A stretch of 64,000 bases of DNA from Cheiracanthium punctorium (taxonomy: Eukaryota > Arthropoda > Arachnida > Araneae > Cheiracanthiidae), in the NCBI GenBank assembly GCA_038373885.1, contig JAWZYV010000136.1:434001-498000 (forward strand). Reading direction: 5' to 3'. Under the pieces are notes generated by a model. It saw only the letters and a list, made by a program, of their open reading frames with translations, was not told where the DNA came from and made no database searches. The first letter of the stretch is position 1, and each line of letters starts with the position of its first letter. A program made the position numbers and the translations under genes. This document shows positions 33,871-43,567 of this stretch, piece after piece.

Positions 33871-34170
33871 TCCCTTTCAGGTGTTTCTCCAGTATAGCCA
33901 ACACATGGAAATCGCAGGGCGACATGTCCGGACTGATGGGCGGATGGTCCAATGTCTCCCACTTGAACATGGCCAGTTCCTTGGCGAAAACCGACACTCC
34001 ATTTTCTCATTGACTTGTGGGACACACAGTCTTCCCAGTATACGGTTATCATCCTGCGATGAATAGTGGCTGGTTTAACTAATCTTCCGCTGTCAGAAAT
34101 CGGATAACGCCTCTCTGTCCCTAAATCGCCGAATTTTGCAATGTGAACGCCATCCTGTCCTCCCACGCAC
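33871..34170 (-). pseudogene. mariner transposase N-terminal and catalytic fragments, internally deleted
   Basis: One frame begins TIHRRMITVYWEDCVSHKSM, similar to the mariner N-terminal HTH region. After a frame change it reads VFAKELAMFKWETLDHPP and then ISPDMSPCDFHVLAILEKHL, the block holding the third catalytic Asp, ending in KGKRF. The segment with the first two Asp residues is missing. Confidence 0.7.
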
Positions 34171-34255
34171 TGCCGCGTCCATTGGACGTAGGAGGTTCCT
34201 TTTTATGAGAGGTTCTGCCCTCTCCTGCAGGCCCCCCGCACCGAAGACTCCAATT

Positions 34256-34420
34256 CAGGGGCGTAGCCAGAAATTTTTCATGGGGGGTTATGACTACTGC
34301 AACTCATATATATGTATACATATGTGTGATAATGTAGTGAAGAATATGCATTTTGTATGGCAAAAAATTTCTCATGGGGGGTTATGACCCCCCTAACCCC
34401 CCCCCTTTGCTACGCCTCTG
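34256..34420. mobile_element. hAT-type MITE (GTGGCGTAGCCA family)
   Basis: CAGGGGCGTAGCCAGAAATT and CTTTGCTACGCCTCTG, flanked by the perfect 8-bp duplication CTCCAATT. At 165 bp it is similar to the 17736 copy, including the ATGCATTTTNTATGNCAAAA middle. Inserted in the mariner element. Confidence 0.9.
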
Positions 34421-34900
34421 CTCCAATTGCATCCCTAGATGTCTCGCTACGTTCTCTCATAGCGGCATAGGCAAATATGTAAACAATTAAGTTTTTACGA
34501 GGTTTCGTACCTTTTCATTTGATCACCCATTGTAAATTAGATGTAACAAAATGTGCTCACATAGGTAAATACAAAAATTTATAGCAGAAAATATTATGGT
34601 TGATTTAAAAGCAAATGCCGTGTTAGTATTTGAGGTTTCTGTGCCGTAACATTAACTGTTTTCGTTTTCCCCCAATTTATAGCTGGTGATATGGTTTACC
34701 TTCATCTGTATACTTATAAATGCCGTTGCTTCAACTATTTTTTAATAATAAGCGTTAAAAGCTGCCGCAAACTCACCCCCTACCACGTCTCAAAGTTACT
34801 CTAGTAGTCACAAAGTAACAAGGGTTTACTGTATAATATGGTGGTTGTTTTTTATGCAAAACACGTAATGATCTCGATCCAAAATAGTGTCTGTATACCA

Positions 34901-35410
34901 TTAACCCTTTGAGGCGCAACCCTTTCCCAATGCTGCAAAAAGGACAGCCGTTGCCATCGCTCGACTTAACTACCAGCAAGATGGCGGACGATCGAAACGT
35001 TCTTCGCGTGCCACAGATCTAGAGACCCTTTTTGACGACAGCTGGCTGTGCGTCAGCCTGCGTCAAAAAGGGTCTCTAGATCTGTGGCACGCGATGAACG
35101 TTTCGATCGTCCGCCATCTTGCTGGTAGTTAAGTCGAGCGATGGCAACGGCTGCCCTTTTTTCAGCATTGGGCAATCTATCCAGCTGTTCTCGCATTCTT
35201 CCATTTTTCAGCAGATGTCAGTGCTGTTAAAAATAATCGTGACCATTTTTTTTACGGGAAATAACGTGCTAAAAAGTAAAGGATTCTCGTGGAGCTATGT
35301 CACCCGCAAGTATTTTTATAGAAATTAAATCTATTCTTTGTGACTTTCAACAGTCAAAATGTCAGAGTTGGGTGTTCCCAAGGCGGGAACACTGCGCGTT
35401 AAAGGGTTAA
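34901..35410 (+). mobile_element. piggyBac-type fold-back MITE, full length
   Basis: TTAA on both sides, ends CCCTTTGAGGCGCAACCC and CTGCGCGTTAAAGGG. The fold-back arms are complete, with a slightly shortened loop (CTGTGCGTCAGCCTGCGTCA). It carries GAGTTGGGTGTTCCC, the same variant that was the target of the hAT insertion in the 60-kb copy. Confidence 0.95.
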
Positions 35411-35623
35411 GAGTTCTTGTACAGGAACACTCAAAAGATTCCCAATGCATCTCGCAATGTTTGGAGACGATGCATCACCAAATTTGGACTAATAAAGGAC
35501 TGTCGTGTTGGAAAATATTTTATACTCTGAGCGCTTGGCATTATTTATCTTTCTTTACTTTTTTTAAAATTTCACAACCAAGTCAAAACACCATATTTAG
35601 TTTTTCATAATTCAGCACCAGGA

Positions 35624-35648
35624 GTCCAATAATTTGGCCAACACTGTT
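35624..35648 (+). repeat. Shared repeat terminus (copy 2)
   Basis: AGTCCAATAATTTGGCCAAC followed by ACTG, as at 4167. The preceding about 60 bp are loosely similar in both places, so the two are probably ends of the same element family. Confidence 0.45.
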
Positions 35649-35650
35649 TA

Positions 35651-36776
35651 TTAGATATTAAGACTAATTAAAGAGGCAATTGCAAACAAAAACACTTAGG
35701 AAGTGGTAACAAGATATTACAGTTTTTTTACACGTATGTGCACATTCCCTCTTTCTCTCCCACCTCCCTGTCTCTCTCTATTTTTTGTTTCGGGAACTAA
35801 AACGAAAAAAGGATAGTGCTGTGATATCTATGAGCGACAGGTTGAGATTAGTGATTCTGAAAGAAATACAGAAAGAATTATTTTCTCTTCATCACATAAG
35901 AATAACAACAAAATCGATGAGCATGTTTTCTTTCGCTTTTTAGGAAATATAACCGCGACAAGGCTGTAATGTTTAATGTTTATATATATATATATATATA
36001 TATATATTCTGTCCTACCTTTATTTAATAATACAAAAAACATTTTTTTTAAAATTTATTCGATTAATCTTCTGTCATACAATAACTTATTATTCATACTT
36101 TGTCACAAATAATAATAATTATATTTTTTAAAACAATATCTTATATTTAATTGGCTATACCATCTATTTTATTCAATCATTTTAATTTATTATTATTCTA
36201 TATGTATTTAATTATATTAATATACCTGGCTACTCTTAAAGTATAATAATATTACCTTTTAGTATTTGGCAACACCTATACTTTCTTCTTTCCACTTTTA
36301 CACTTTTATTTTGTGGCAACACCATTTTTCACTTTTTACAATTCTTAACATTGGCAATACATATTACTTGTTTTCAACGTGTTTTCCATGTGCTCAAGTG
36401 TGGTATGTAGATTTATAATTGCTATTTCTATTTTTTTTTATCTCTTTTCCCCCTTTATATAGTAGGGTAGGGCCCAGAACGTGTGGAGTTAATATCTCTT
36501 TTGATATGCCACACAACCGAAACCCTACTATTTTGTTTGCTTTTAATTATAATCCACTGTTCGTGGTCCCTGAAGATGGTGACAGTGGTTATAATTTCCG
36601 TTCCATTCTATTTTCACATTAATTTTTGCACATTGTTTGGCTTAGCTTTTATTAATTTTTATTATTATTATTATCTTTTCAAAATGTAGTTTCTAATTCT
36701 TGCTTCGAGCTGTTATATTTTTAATGCGAGGTATGTCTTATTTGCAGTATGTTTTGTGTTTTACTTATTAGTTATA
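35651..36776. other. AT-rich stretch with (TA)n
   Basis: It contains a (TA)n run near 35980-36007. ORFs here are low complexity. Nothing else recognised. Confidence 0.4.
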
Positions 36777-36778
36777 TA

Positions 36779-38187
36779 CACTGCTGGCCACCCAAATTGC
36801 AACACCAAGAAAAACAAGAGATATCACAACAAAATTTATTGTGTAGATAACATGTTGACCAAGTAACAAATGATTAAATTTACAGCATTCTATGAAGCGT
36901 GGTTCCTGCCAAAATCAGTACCCAGAGTAGCCGCCGTTGTTGGAGATCACAGCTGCCACACGCCTCGGCATTGATTCAAAGAGACTTTGAATGTGTTCTT
37001 GGGGTACAGCAGACCAAGCAGCTTCCACACGTTGCCAAAGTTGATCTGGTGTGACAGCTGGGGATGAACTCTGGGTCAGTCGTTGAGCAACCATGGACCA
37101 CATGTTTTCTATCGGCGAAAGATCCGGAGAGCGCGCCGGCCAGGGAAGCAATTCAATCTGGTGATTGACGAAGAACCCTTGGACAATGCGTGCCACGTGT
37201 GGCCGTGCATTATCCTGCTGAAATATGGCTGTTGGCAAGCCCTGAAGGTAAGAAAGGACAACTGGCTCCAACACCTCGGAGATGTAGCGCTGGCTGGTTA
37301 AAGTACCGGCAATGCGTACTAGAGGAGTGCGAGAGAGATATCCGATACCGCCCCATACCATAATACCCGGTGCAGGACCAGTGTGACGGTGCATAATGCA
37401 GCTGTTCAGCATCCTCTCTCCACGGTGTCTCCAGACTCGAATCCGACCGTCGTGGTGTTGCATACAGAAGCGTGACTCTTCAGTAAAGAGAATTTCATTC
37501 CATTCTGTCGTCCACATCCTTCTTTCATCGCACCATTGGCGGCGGAGACGTCTGTGGTTCCGCGTCAGAGGTAGACAAAGCAACGGACGTCTTGCGGACA
37601 GACCATTCTGCTGTAAACGACGTCGAATGGTACGCGCAGACACTGGATGATGCGTTACAGACTGAATCTGCTGTGATATGGTTCGTGATGTGACTGAGCG
37701 GTCCGTCACTGCCATGCGTACAATCTGCCTGTCATCACGTGACGTGGTGCACTGAGGTCGATGCGGTCGATCACGTCTGTCCGTCGTACCCTCCTGCACC
37801 CAACGATCACATATCCGCATCACAGTTGTTTGGTTTCGTCCAATACGACGACCGATTTCCCTGAAAGATAACCCACAATCTCGGTATGCCACTATCCTTC
37901 CTCTGTCAAACTCGGATACTTGATCAAAAGATGATCGTTGTTTCCTACGAGGCATAATTTATCGTTTTTTTGAAAAAAAAGCAAGAAAAACACAATTGCT
38001 GTACTTGAAACCGTCGAAATCTCCAAGCCTTAAATAGCGCTTTGAGGTGGCGCCACAGGCGCGCTTGATGTGCGTCTGCGCTGAAATTCTAATCATTTGC
38101 ATATCTCACCTCAGCTAATGCATGTTGTAAATTTCATATTATTTGCATGCTTCCTTCAGGGTGTTGCATTTACGATGGCCAGCAGTG
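36779..38187 (-). mobile_element. Tc1-like element, nearly intact
   Basis: The left TIR CACTGCTGGCCACCCAAATT and the reversed right TIR CACTGCTGGCCATCGTAAAT lie within TA targets; the right flank is a (TA)n tract. At 1409 bp it fits an autonomous Tc1-like element. It encodes an uninterrupted 346-residue transposase on the minus strand. It is the only element here with a full-length coding region and must be among the youngest insertions. Confidence 0.95.
36915..37955 (-). CDS. Tc1-like transposase (DD34E class)
   Basis: The 346-residue protein is the usual Tc1 length (about 340-350). Residues about 10-60 form the first helix-turn-helix (FDRGRIVAYRDCGLSFREIG), about 70-125 the second, and about 150-300 the catalytic domain. 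The second Asp is D248 in IFQQDNARPHVA and the Glu is E283 in SPDLSPIENMW, 34 residues between, giving DD34E. At the first position, where Tc1 proteins have FTDESRF, this copy has FTEESRF (E159), a conservative change that would be expected to impair metal-dependent catalysis. The Met start follows the TIR region by the normal distance. There are no stops or frameshifts. Confidence 0.93.
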   Translation of the reverse strand: MPRRKQRSSFDQVSEFDRGRIVAYRDCGLSFREIGRRIGRNQTTVMRICDRWVQEGTTDRRDRPHRPQCTTSRDDRQIVRMAVTDRSVTSRTISQQIQSVTHHPVSARTIRRRLQQNGLSARRPLLCLPLTRNHRRLRRQWCDERRMWTTEWNEILFTEESRFCMQHHDGRIRVWRHRGERMLNSCIMHRHTGPAPGIMVWGGIGYLSRTPLVRIAGTLTSQRYISEVLEPVVLSYLQGLPTAIFQQDNARPHVARIVQGFFVNHQIELLPWPARSPDLSPIENMWSMVAQRLTQSSSPAVTPDQLWQRVEAAWSAVPQEHIQSLFESMPRRVAAVISNNGGYSGY

Positions 38188-38189
38188 TA

Positions 38190-38889
38190 TATATATATAT
38201 ATATATATAGTTTTTAAAGCTTCAGAATTTCCTTTATTTTCTATTTTCAGTTTTTAGCTTTAAACAGTTACAGAAATTTTGCATTTCCTAATACAATTAA
38301 TTATATATCCATGAGCTTTCTTATTTTCATATTTTAAAAATACTATTAGAAATAACTCTTTTGCAAACTTTACAGCTTTGACAGTAAGCTTGAACATTTT
38401 GAGTTTTATTTTACTGTTATCTGTGAAAAAATTTCTATAAAGAAACAAAAATCTGCTGTAAAACTATTAATTTCTTTATTTCCAAAATGTTATTTTGGAA
38501 AAGAACTTTTGGACTTACCTTTTTTTTTATCCAAATGCGATTAAGAATTAGCAATTAAAAGTTTCTAATTACCAGTATGAAAATGTTAATGCTAATCATT
38601 TATCATTCAGTAATTAACCTAACGTAAATCATCTTTTCTACAAATTTTTAAAACCGAAACTACAAGTCACGTAATATTTTATCACTGAGATAATAGAACT
38701 GAATGAATGTTAAGTTCGCTGGCCTTCAGTATCCATGGTAATCCTCATAGTTTTCTTGCGTACTAAATCTTAAAAGTTTTATTTCTTATTTATCAATCAG
38801 TATGTAATTCGAATAAAGGGAATTCTATTATTATCAAATAAAAAAGTTTCACGAATGATCAGTTCGTTATTTAGATTTATACGCTCATA
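38190..38889. other. AT-rich DNA, no feature
   Basis: It begins with the (TA)n tract flanking the Tc1 element. No ORF or repeat end recognised. Confidence 0.4.
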
Positions 38890-39350
38890 TTAACCCTTTA
38901 AAGCGCAGTGTTCCCGCTCTGGGAACACCATATTCTGATGTTTTGACTGTTGCCAGTCACGAAGAATAGATTTGATTTCTATGAAAATAGTTGCGGGTGA
39001 CATAGCTCCACAAGAATCCTTTACTTTTTAGCACGTCATTTCCCGTCAAAAAATGGTCACGATTATTTTTAACAGCACTGACATCTGCCGAAAACTGGAA
39101 GAACGCGAGAACAGCTGAATAGATTGCCCAATTCTGAAAAAAGGGCAGCCGTTGCCATCGCCCGACTTAACTACCAGCAAGATGGCGGACGATCGAAACG
39201 TTCATCGCGTGCCACAGATCTAGAGACCCTTTTTTGACGACAGCTGGCTGTGTGGCGAACACACAGCCACCACAGCCTGTGTAACGCATGTCTGGTGGTG
39301 AACACAGTTCGCTGTGTGTTCGCCACCAGACACGTGTTACCACCTTTTTG
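38890..39350 (-). mobile_element. piggyBac-type MITE truncated at a novel hairpin
   Basis: From TTAA and CCCTTTAAAGCGCAGTGTTC it runs on the minus-strand layout through the right half and one fold-back arm. It then diverges at GGCTGTGTGGCGAACACACA into an unrelated palindrome (GCTGTGTTCGCCACCAGAC and relatives) and has no left end. It is either a recombinant copy or a deletion stabilised at the hairpin. Confidence 0.8.
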
Positions 39351-39355
39351 GGTCA

Positions 39356-40008
39356 CAATGTATATATAGCAGACCCAGCGGTAACTGTAGAGGAGTAGAG
39401 GAATTCCATACTAAAGGCAGGTTCGTAACTAGATATTTGAGGGCCCAGAGAGAACAAAAAATAACGGCGCCTTTGAAAAAAAATTGAGCGCCTTCTTAAA
39501 AAAATTTTTTTTTTTGAGCTGTCCTTTGAAGAGGGCTCTTAAAACATCAAAAACTAACATTTTTTCACACGGGACTAAAAAAAAAATAGTCTTTTTTTTT
39601 TTGCGTTACCCTAATAGATACATTCAATTTATTGAAAGTCTCTGGTCAATGGCTACTTTGGCTAACCCCAAATTCTCGCAAACTATCTCAAGCTTGTCTG
39701 CTTTGGGTGAAATATCGCCAGATTAAGTGCCAGAAGCATATCTTTCAAACTGAACCCAGATTGGCGAAATCGGAAATATTTGGCTAGAAATCGCTCAACC
39801 TTAAGTATTACTGCAGTGTTTTATCTCTTTCAAACAAAATACGTTTAGATGAAGTGCGCCGAAATGATTTTTGATTTTTATAGACGTGCAAGGAAGTCAC
39901 GTGTTGTCCACATCAGATTTTTTTTTTATTAATTAAAAGGTAACATATTGGAATATTACAGACTGTTCGGTGTGTTTGTGCAACATTCATAATAGTGAAA
40001 ATGAACCG
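39356..40008. other. Region 3' of the SOCS-box gene, no clear feature
   Basis: Near 39425 the text GTTCGTAACTAGATATTTGA followed by GGGCCC resembles part of a hAT end, but no partner was found. The gene's poly(A) signal is inside this stretch. Confidence 0.4.
39925..39930 (-). terminator. Poly(A) signal AATAAA of the SOCS-box gene
   Basis: On the minus strand AATAAA lies about 80 bases after the stop codon of the terminal exon. Spacing is typical for a short arthropod 3' UTR. Confidence 0.45.
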
Positions 40009-40498
40009 TTAGAACTCCAGTAAAAGGTATCTCTTGAGGATTTCAGGCAGAGGCAGCAACGATATGAGCTCGGGAGATCGCAGTCGCCGCCTGACGGCGT
40101 ACCGACTCAAGTGTCGCAATGTCCTCGGTCTGAATTCGGACGGGAGGTCGTCGCCGAAGAGGCCCGCCACAGTCGTCCAGACGATGTCCCTGTCGACCAC
40201 CGGGTCTAGGAAGTGTTCGAAAAGTCGTTCCGTCGGGTCGCGATCGGCAACGACGCTCTTTATGTCTTCGATGGGCAAGTGGGGTGTCGGAATCGCACGC
40301 CACAGTAACTGGAAGCATTTTCGAACTTTCGATTCCTGCTTTTTGAGAAATGGTGGCTCCCCTCCGTCCAATATGTCTCTAATCATTGATGAGAAGTTGA
40401 TAATCTCAAATGCTATCCAAAGAGTTACGTAGGTGAAGGCCGTATAAAATTCGATAGAGTAGAATGATTCCGCGGGTAGTTGATCCTTTTCCCTGGGC
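40009..40498 (-). CDS. Terminal exon of a SOCS-box protein
   Basis: The exon follows a clear acceptor (TTTTTTCCCACTCTAG) and stays open for 162 codons to a TAA. It is GC-rich against AT-rich surroundings, as expected of real coding DNA. The last about 40 residues match the SOCS box: PRTLRHLSRYAVRRRL is the BC-box-like segment that contacts elongin C, and LPLPEILKRYLLLEF is the typical Cul5-box end seen in ankyrin-repeat-and-SOCS-box proteins. The first about 120 residues (FYTAFTYVTLWIAFEIINF, then KVRKCFQLLWRAIPTPHLP) are probably helical and not recognised; no ankyrin repeats are visible. The family acts as substrate adaptors of Cul5 ubiquitin ligases. The frame starts one base into the exon. 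Confidence 0.8.
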
Positions 40499-40759
40499 CT
40501 AGAGTGGGAAAAAATGAATTGTTAAACTCACAGTACAAAATGCTTACACGGGATGTCCAGAGGAAAAAAAAAAAAAAAAAAAAAAAAAAAAAGCATATCT
40601 TCCATTGTCGTCGTGACAAGAAACACGAGGTATGGCACGTTACTTTAGAAAAAAAGAAAAACATTCTTATTTTATAACTTCATAATATTTGGGACATTTT
40701 TATTTAATAATCTTATAATAAGAAGAATAATAAGGGCAACAACAACGCTAGTTCATATG

Positions 40760-41090
40760 TAAATCATTTTAAAAAAATGTCCACAGGATGAGAAAAGGAT
40801 GGCTGCAGGACGAATAAAGTATGTAAAAATGTCCTATAATGGTCAATAGGATGACCACAGGACATGTAAAGGATTTGAGTGTCCTGTGATTATGCACCAG
40901 CTGTCCAATTAAGTTCTCTTCGGGATGTCCTGTGGATCTATATAAGAGTGACATTTAGACTAGTATCGGACGTCCGAAAGACATTTTTTGACGATTTTGG
41001 GATCTCCACAGGATATCAGACTATCCTATCAATGACATCAATGTATGTCCTTCCGATGTCTTGGTGTTACCTCGGATGTTTCTTATGTAA
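40760..41090. repeat. GTCCT/AGGAC-rich island in the intron
   Basis: Short motifs CCACAGGA and GTCCTGTG recur about ten times in both orientations (GACCACAGGACATG, GTGTCCTGTGATTA, GATGTCCTGTGGATC). The style is like the GTGAC islands and suggests transposon subterminal repeats. It lies in the putative intron of the SOCS-box gene, as does an A-run of about 30 bases near 40564. Confidence 0.5.
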
Positions 41091-41132
41091 GTTGTAAAAA
41101 ATTTTGTACAGAAGTTTCGGAGTAGTAGCTAC

Positions 41133-41422
41133 GAAAACCGCTTACAGAGGTCGTTGTAGTCGTAGGCCTCCTCAATGGATTGGCCTACATATTGCAGAAA
41201 AATCTTCCTTGTTTCCTGCGTTCGTTGTTTTAAAGTTCTAGTAAAGAGTCCACTAGTCAGGATGGAACACGAACTTATTGCTTCTACAATTTCGTCGAAC
41301 AATGAGTTGTACAAAATTCACAAGCACAATCAGACAGCAATGTGCTTATTACAGTCCGCTTAGATCAGAAGCTTTCTCAATTGCTGTATTTCTCGCACAA
41401 AATAAAGCACTTCCACGGGCAT
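41133..41422 (-). pseudogene. Upstream exon of the SOCS-box gene with three in-frame stops
   Basis: From an ATG at 41422 the frame reads MPVEVLYFVREIQQLRKLLI, then TAA (41362-41360), TGA (41332-41330) and TGA (41320-41318). It then stays open as ILYNSLFDEIVEAISSCSIL through YVGQSIEEAYDYNDLCKRF. The text either side of the stops looks like one continuous helical protein. Each stop is one C-to-T step from CAA or CGA. A donor at 41132 (TTTTC/GTAGCT) leaves two bases and joins the downstream exon in frame, giving 259 codons; the stronger donor GTAAGC at 41145 would not. Either the gene is inactivated, or the real 5' exon lies elsewhere. Confidence 0.5.
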
Positions 41423-41580
41423 AAATTCAGTGGAAACTTACGAGGGAAATCGTACGTAGTCCCTCAAGACACAGCACTCAAAAACAAAGCTTCTAAAACA
41501 AGCTAAATATGGCTTTTTTAAGCGCCAATACAAAGCTTAAACTTTCAAGGACATTTGCTCTCAGCACAAGCAGAAGCACG

Positions 41581-41615
41581 ACTGACTGAATCGGGGCCGC
41601 CCACACCTATTTATA
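41581..41615 (-). promoter_or_regulatory. Core promoter: TATA box plus tandem TCAGT initiator
   Basis: On the minus strand TATAAATAG (41615-41607) precedes TTCAGTCAGTCGTG, whose two initiator A residues lie 28 and 32 bases after the first T of the TATA box. This is the canonical arthropod arrangement. About 165 bases of leader with a five-codon upstream ORF separate it from the ATG at 41422. A TTCCAGAA (heat-shock-element-like TTCnnGAA) lies just upstream near 41630. Confidence 0.55.
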
Positions 41616-41784
41616 CTTTCCGACGTAGATTCCAGAAAACTCGGAACCTCTCTAAAGAATCTCCGAACAATCACGTTTTGATTACGCCATAGAAATATTA
41701 ATGAATATAAGGCTAACATGTGTGATGTTAATGCAGGAAAAACACCTTTACAAGCTCCATTGGGAAAATCGCTTCAAATCTCTG

Positions 41785-42030
41785 AAATGTCGCCAACAAT
41801 TTTTGGCGAATTATCGCCAATTTTGGTGCCAAAAATAAGACCCCCAAAGTGAGGTCAGCGAAGGCCTACGACCCATATTTCTTGAGATTTCTAGAAAACG
41901 CTATATTAACCCAAAACTCCATCTCGCGATCTAGCTAACCGATTTTGATGCAACAAAATGCAAAATTTAACTATTTGGCCCGTAGAATACTGATTTCAAA
42001 CCTCGGAACAGCGGGTTGCCCGGTAACAAT
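41785..42030 (-). repeat. Diverged dispersed repeat (pair with 11020-11290)
   Basis: On the minus strand it shows GCAACCCGCTGTTCC, AGTATTCTACGGGCCAAATA, TTGCATCAAAATCGGTTAGC and TTTCTAGAAATCTCAAGAAA, then TTGGCGATAATTCGCC, in the order of the other copy. It is located about 200 bp upstream of the core promoter. Class unknown. Confidence 0.7.
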
Positions 42031-42403
42031 ATTCTCCTGATTTGACTCTTTGCAACTACTTCCTGTAGGGCACATCGAAAGATACTGTCTACCACAGCCA
42101 CCCCAATCGTGACCTTCGCAACTAAGGACTGCTGGCTTAAGGATTACGTCATCCTAAGTAGGCTGATTTAGATATAAAATTAAAATTTGTAAAATAAAAT
42201 TAAAATTCTGGTTGCTCATCATCATTAGATCAAATTTATCAGTGCTTAAAAGCATATCTTCAGAGCAAAAGTTAAAATTATATATATATAAGTATTAAAT
42301 ATTGGAGCAATTACAGTTTCTAAATGCATTTTTAGTGTCATATTTAATCCGTAATCAATTTTAAATCAAGATAAATATAAGAAATAATAAATTTTATAAA
42401 CTG

Positions 42404-43522
42404 ACTAGCTGCTACCCGCGACTTCGTCCGCGTTGGCTTTAGAATTAGGTCCCGAGAGAAATATATAGCATGTGTGAATAACAAATATTGTTCCTACAAA
42501 AGTAACTGCATTTAAATATTATTTGCTTTTTACTTGTTTCAAATGAAGTACAATGCATGGTAGTATACTTCATTTAAAATAAGAGAATATGCAGAGTTAC
42601 TAAATTTAGATTTTTTATTCAGGCATTTGGCGAATAGAGACAGTTATGACAGTATTTGCGAACTGTTTTATAAAAGAAATATTTATGCTATATGCATGAA
42701 TTTTCGTCTATGTTAATCGGGAATAGAGCAGCTTTCTATTAGTGAAAAAGTTTTAGAATCGGTTCTGTAGGTACAGAGATACCCAGAGAGCGTAATGTAT
42801 TAGAATTATTTTGAGTGTTCCTGTTAAGGAAATATTTACGCTACATGCATGAATTTTAGCCTATAATACTCAAGAATAGTGTAGCTTACTATCAGTAAAA
42901 AAAGTTTAGGGATCGGTTCAGTACTTACAGAGATGCACATAGAGCGTAATGTAATTCTTATTAGCATCCCTGTAAAAGAACTATCTGTGATATATGCATT
43001 AAAGGTAGCCTATAATACTTAGAATGCCACCAGTGTCTAAGAAGTTCTGCTCTCAAAACTGCAAAGCGGCAGGTGCCAGGTTCAAACCCCGATCGCGTCT
43101 GTCGACCTAGCCTCTACCAGTTTTCCGTGATTTTCTAAAAAACCTCGCGCAAATACGGGCCAGGATCCCTTAGATAGTCCTCCACAGAGGAATTCCCCAT
43201 ATAGGCCAAAGACCCTAGTGCAGTCAATCGGTCTTAATCCAAAAGCAAACAAACAATAATGTAACTTTCAATCAGTGAAAACAGTTTTAGAATCGGTTTA
43301 GTAGCTACAAAATTTCCATAGAGCGCAATGCATTAGAATTATTTTGAGTGTCTTTGTAAAATAATTATTTATGCTATATGCTTGGAAGGCTGTCTGTATG
43401 TTAATCCAGGGCATAAGCTATTTTCATTACAAAATTTTCCAAATCCGTTCACCATTTTTGTGTGATTCAATCAAAAACATCCAAACACACAAACGTACAC
43501 ATTTATATTATTGGTAGGATTT
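42404..43522 (+). repeat. Tandem repeat tail of a retroelement-like unit
   Basis: It starts CTACCCGCGACTTCGTCCGC, a terminus common in arthropod repeats, and ends with AAATCCGTTCACCATTTTTG, ACACACAAACGTACAC and TTTATATTATTGGTAGGAT. Between are about four units of 150-165 bp marked by AGAATCGGTTCNGTAGNTAC, AGAGCGTAATGTATTAG and TATTTATGCTATATGCATGA. A similar ending occurs at about 45000-45087 (CAAACAAACACACTTTCGC, TTATAATATTAGTTAGGAT). Class uncertain. Confidence 0.6.
43026..43253 (+). mobile_element. tRNA-derived SINE with (AAAC) tail
   Basis: B box GGTTCAAACCCCG is followed by GTCTGTCGACCTAGCCTCTA, GATTTTCTAAAAAACCTCGC, AAATACGGGCCAGGATCCCT and TAGATAGTCCTCCACAGAGG. It ends AAAAGCAAACAAACA. 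It interrupts one unit of the tandem repeat: the host text resumes as AATAATGTAACTTTCAATCA, matching the neighbouring units. Confidence 0.75.
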
Positions 43523-43567
43523 GGAAATTTATGAACTTTAAGAAACACATCTCGACTTTTCTTGGTA

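Larger units (their letters stand above)
32802..34532 (-). mobile_element. mariner element interrupted by two hAT-type insertions
   Basis: The left TIR is CAAGGGGGTGATCCGATGAA and the right TIR, reversed, CAATGGGTGATCAAATGAAA, flanked by TA. Minus-strand transposase pieces occur on both sides of the insert at 33008-33862. A second insertion (34256-34420) lies between the transposase and the right TIR. The internal part of the transposase is also deleted, so it was non-autonomous before or after these hits. Confidence 0.85.

Noticed and set aside
33810..34066. Plus-strand ORFs of 67-84 codons
   Set aside because: They lie antisense to mariner transposase remnants and cross a hAT boundary, so they cannot be genuine.
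40034..40432. 132-codon plus-strand ORF over the SOCS-box exon
   Set aside because: It is an antisense shadow of a GC-rich real exon; the protein has no motif, whereas the minus strand gives a SOCS box and splice sites.
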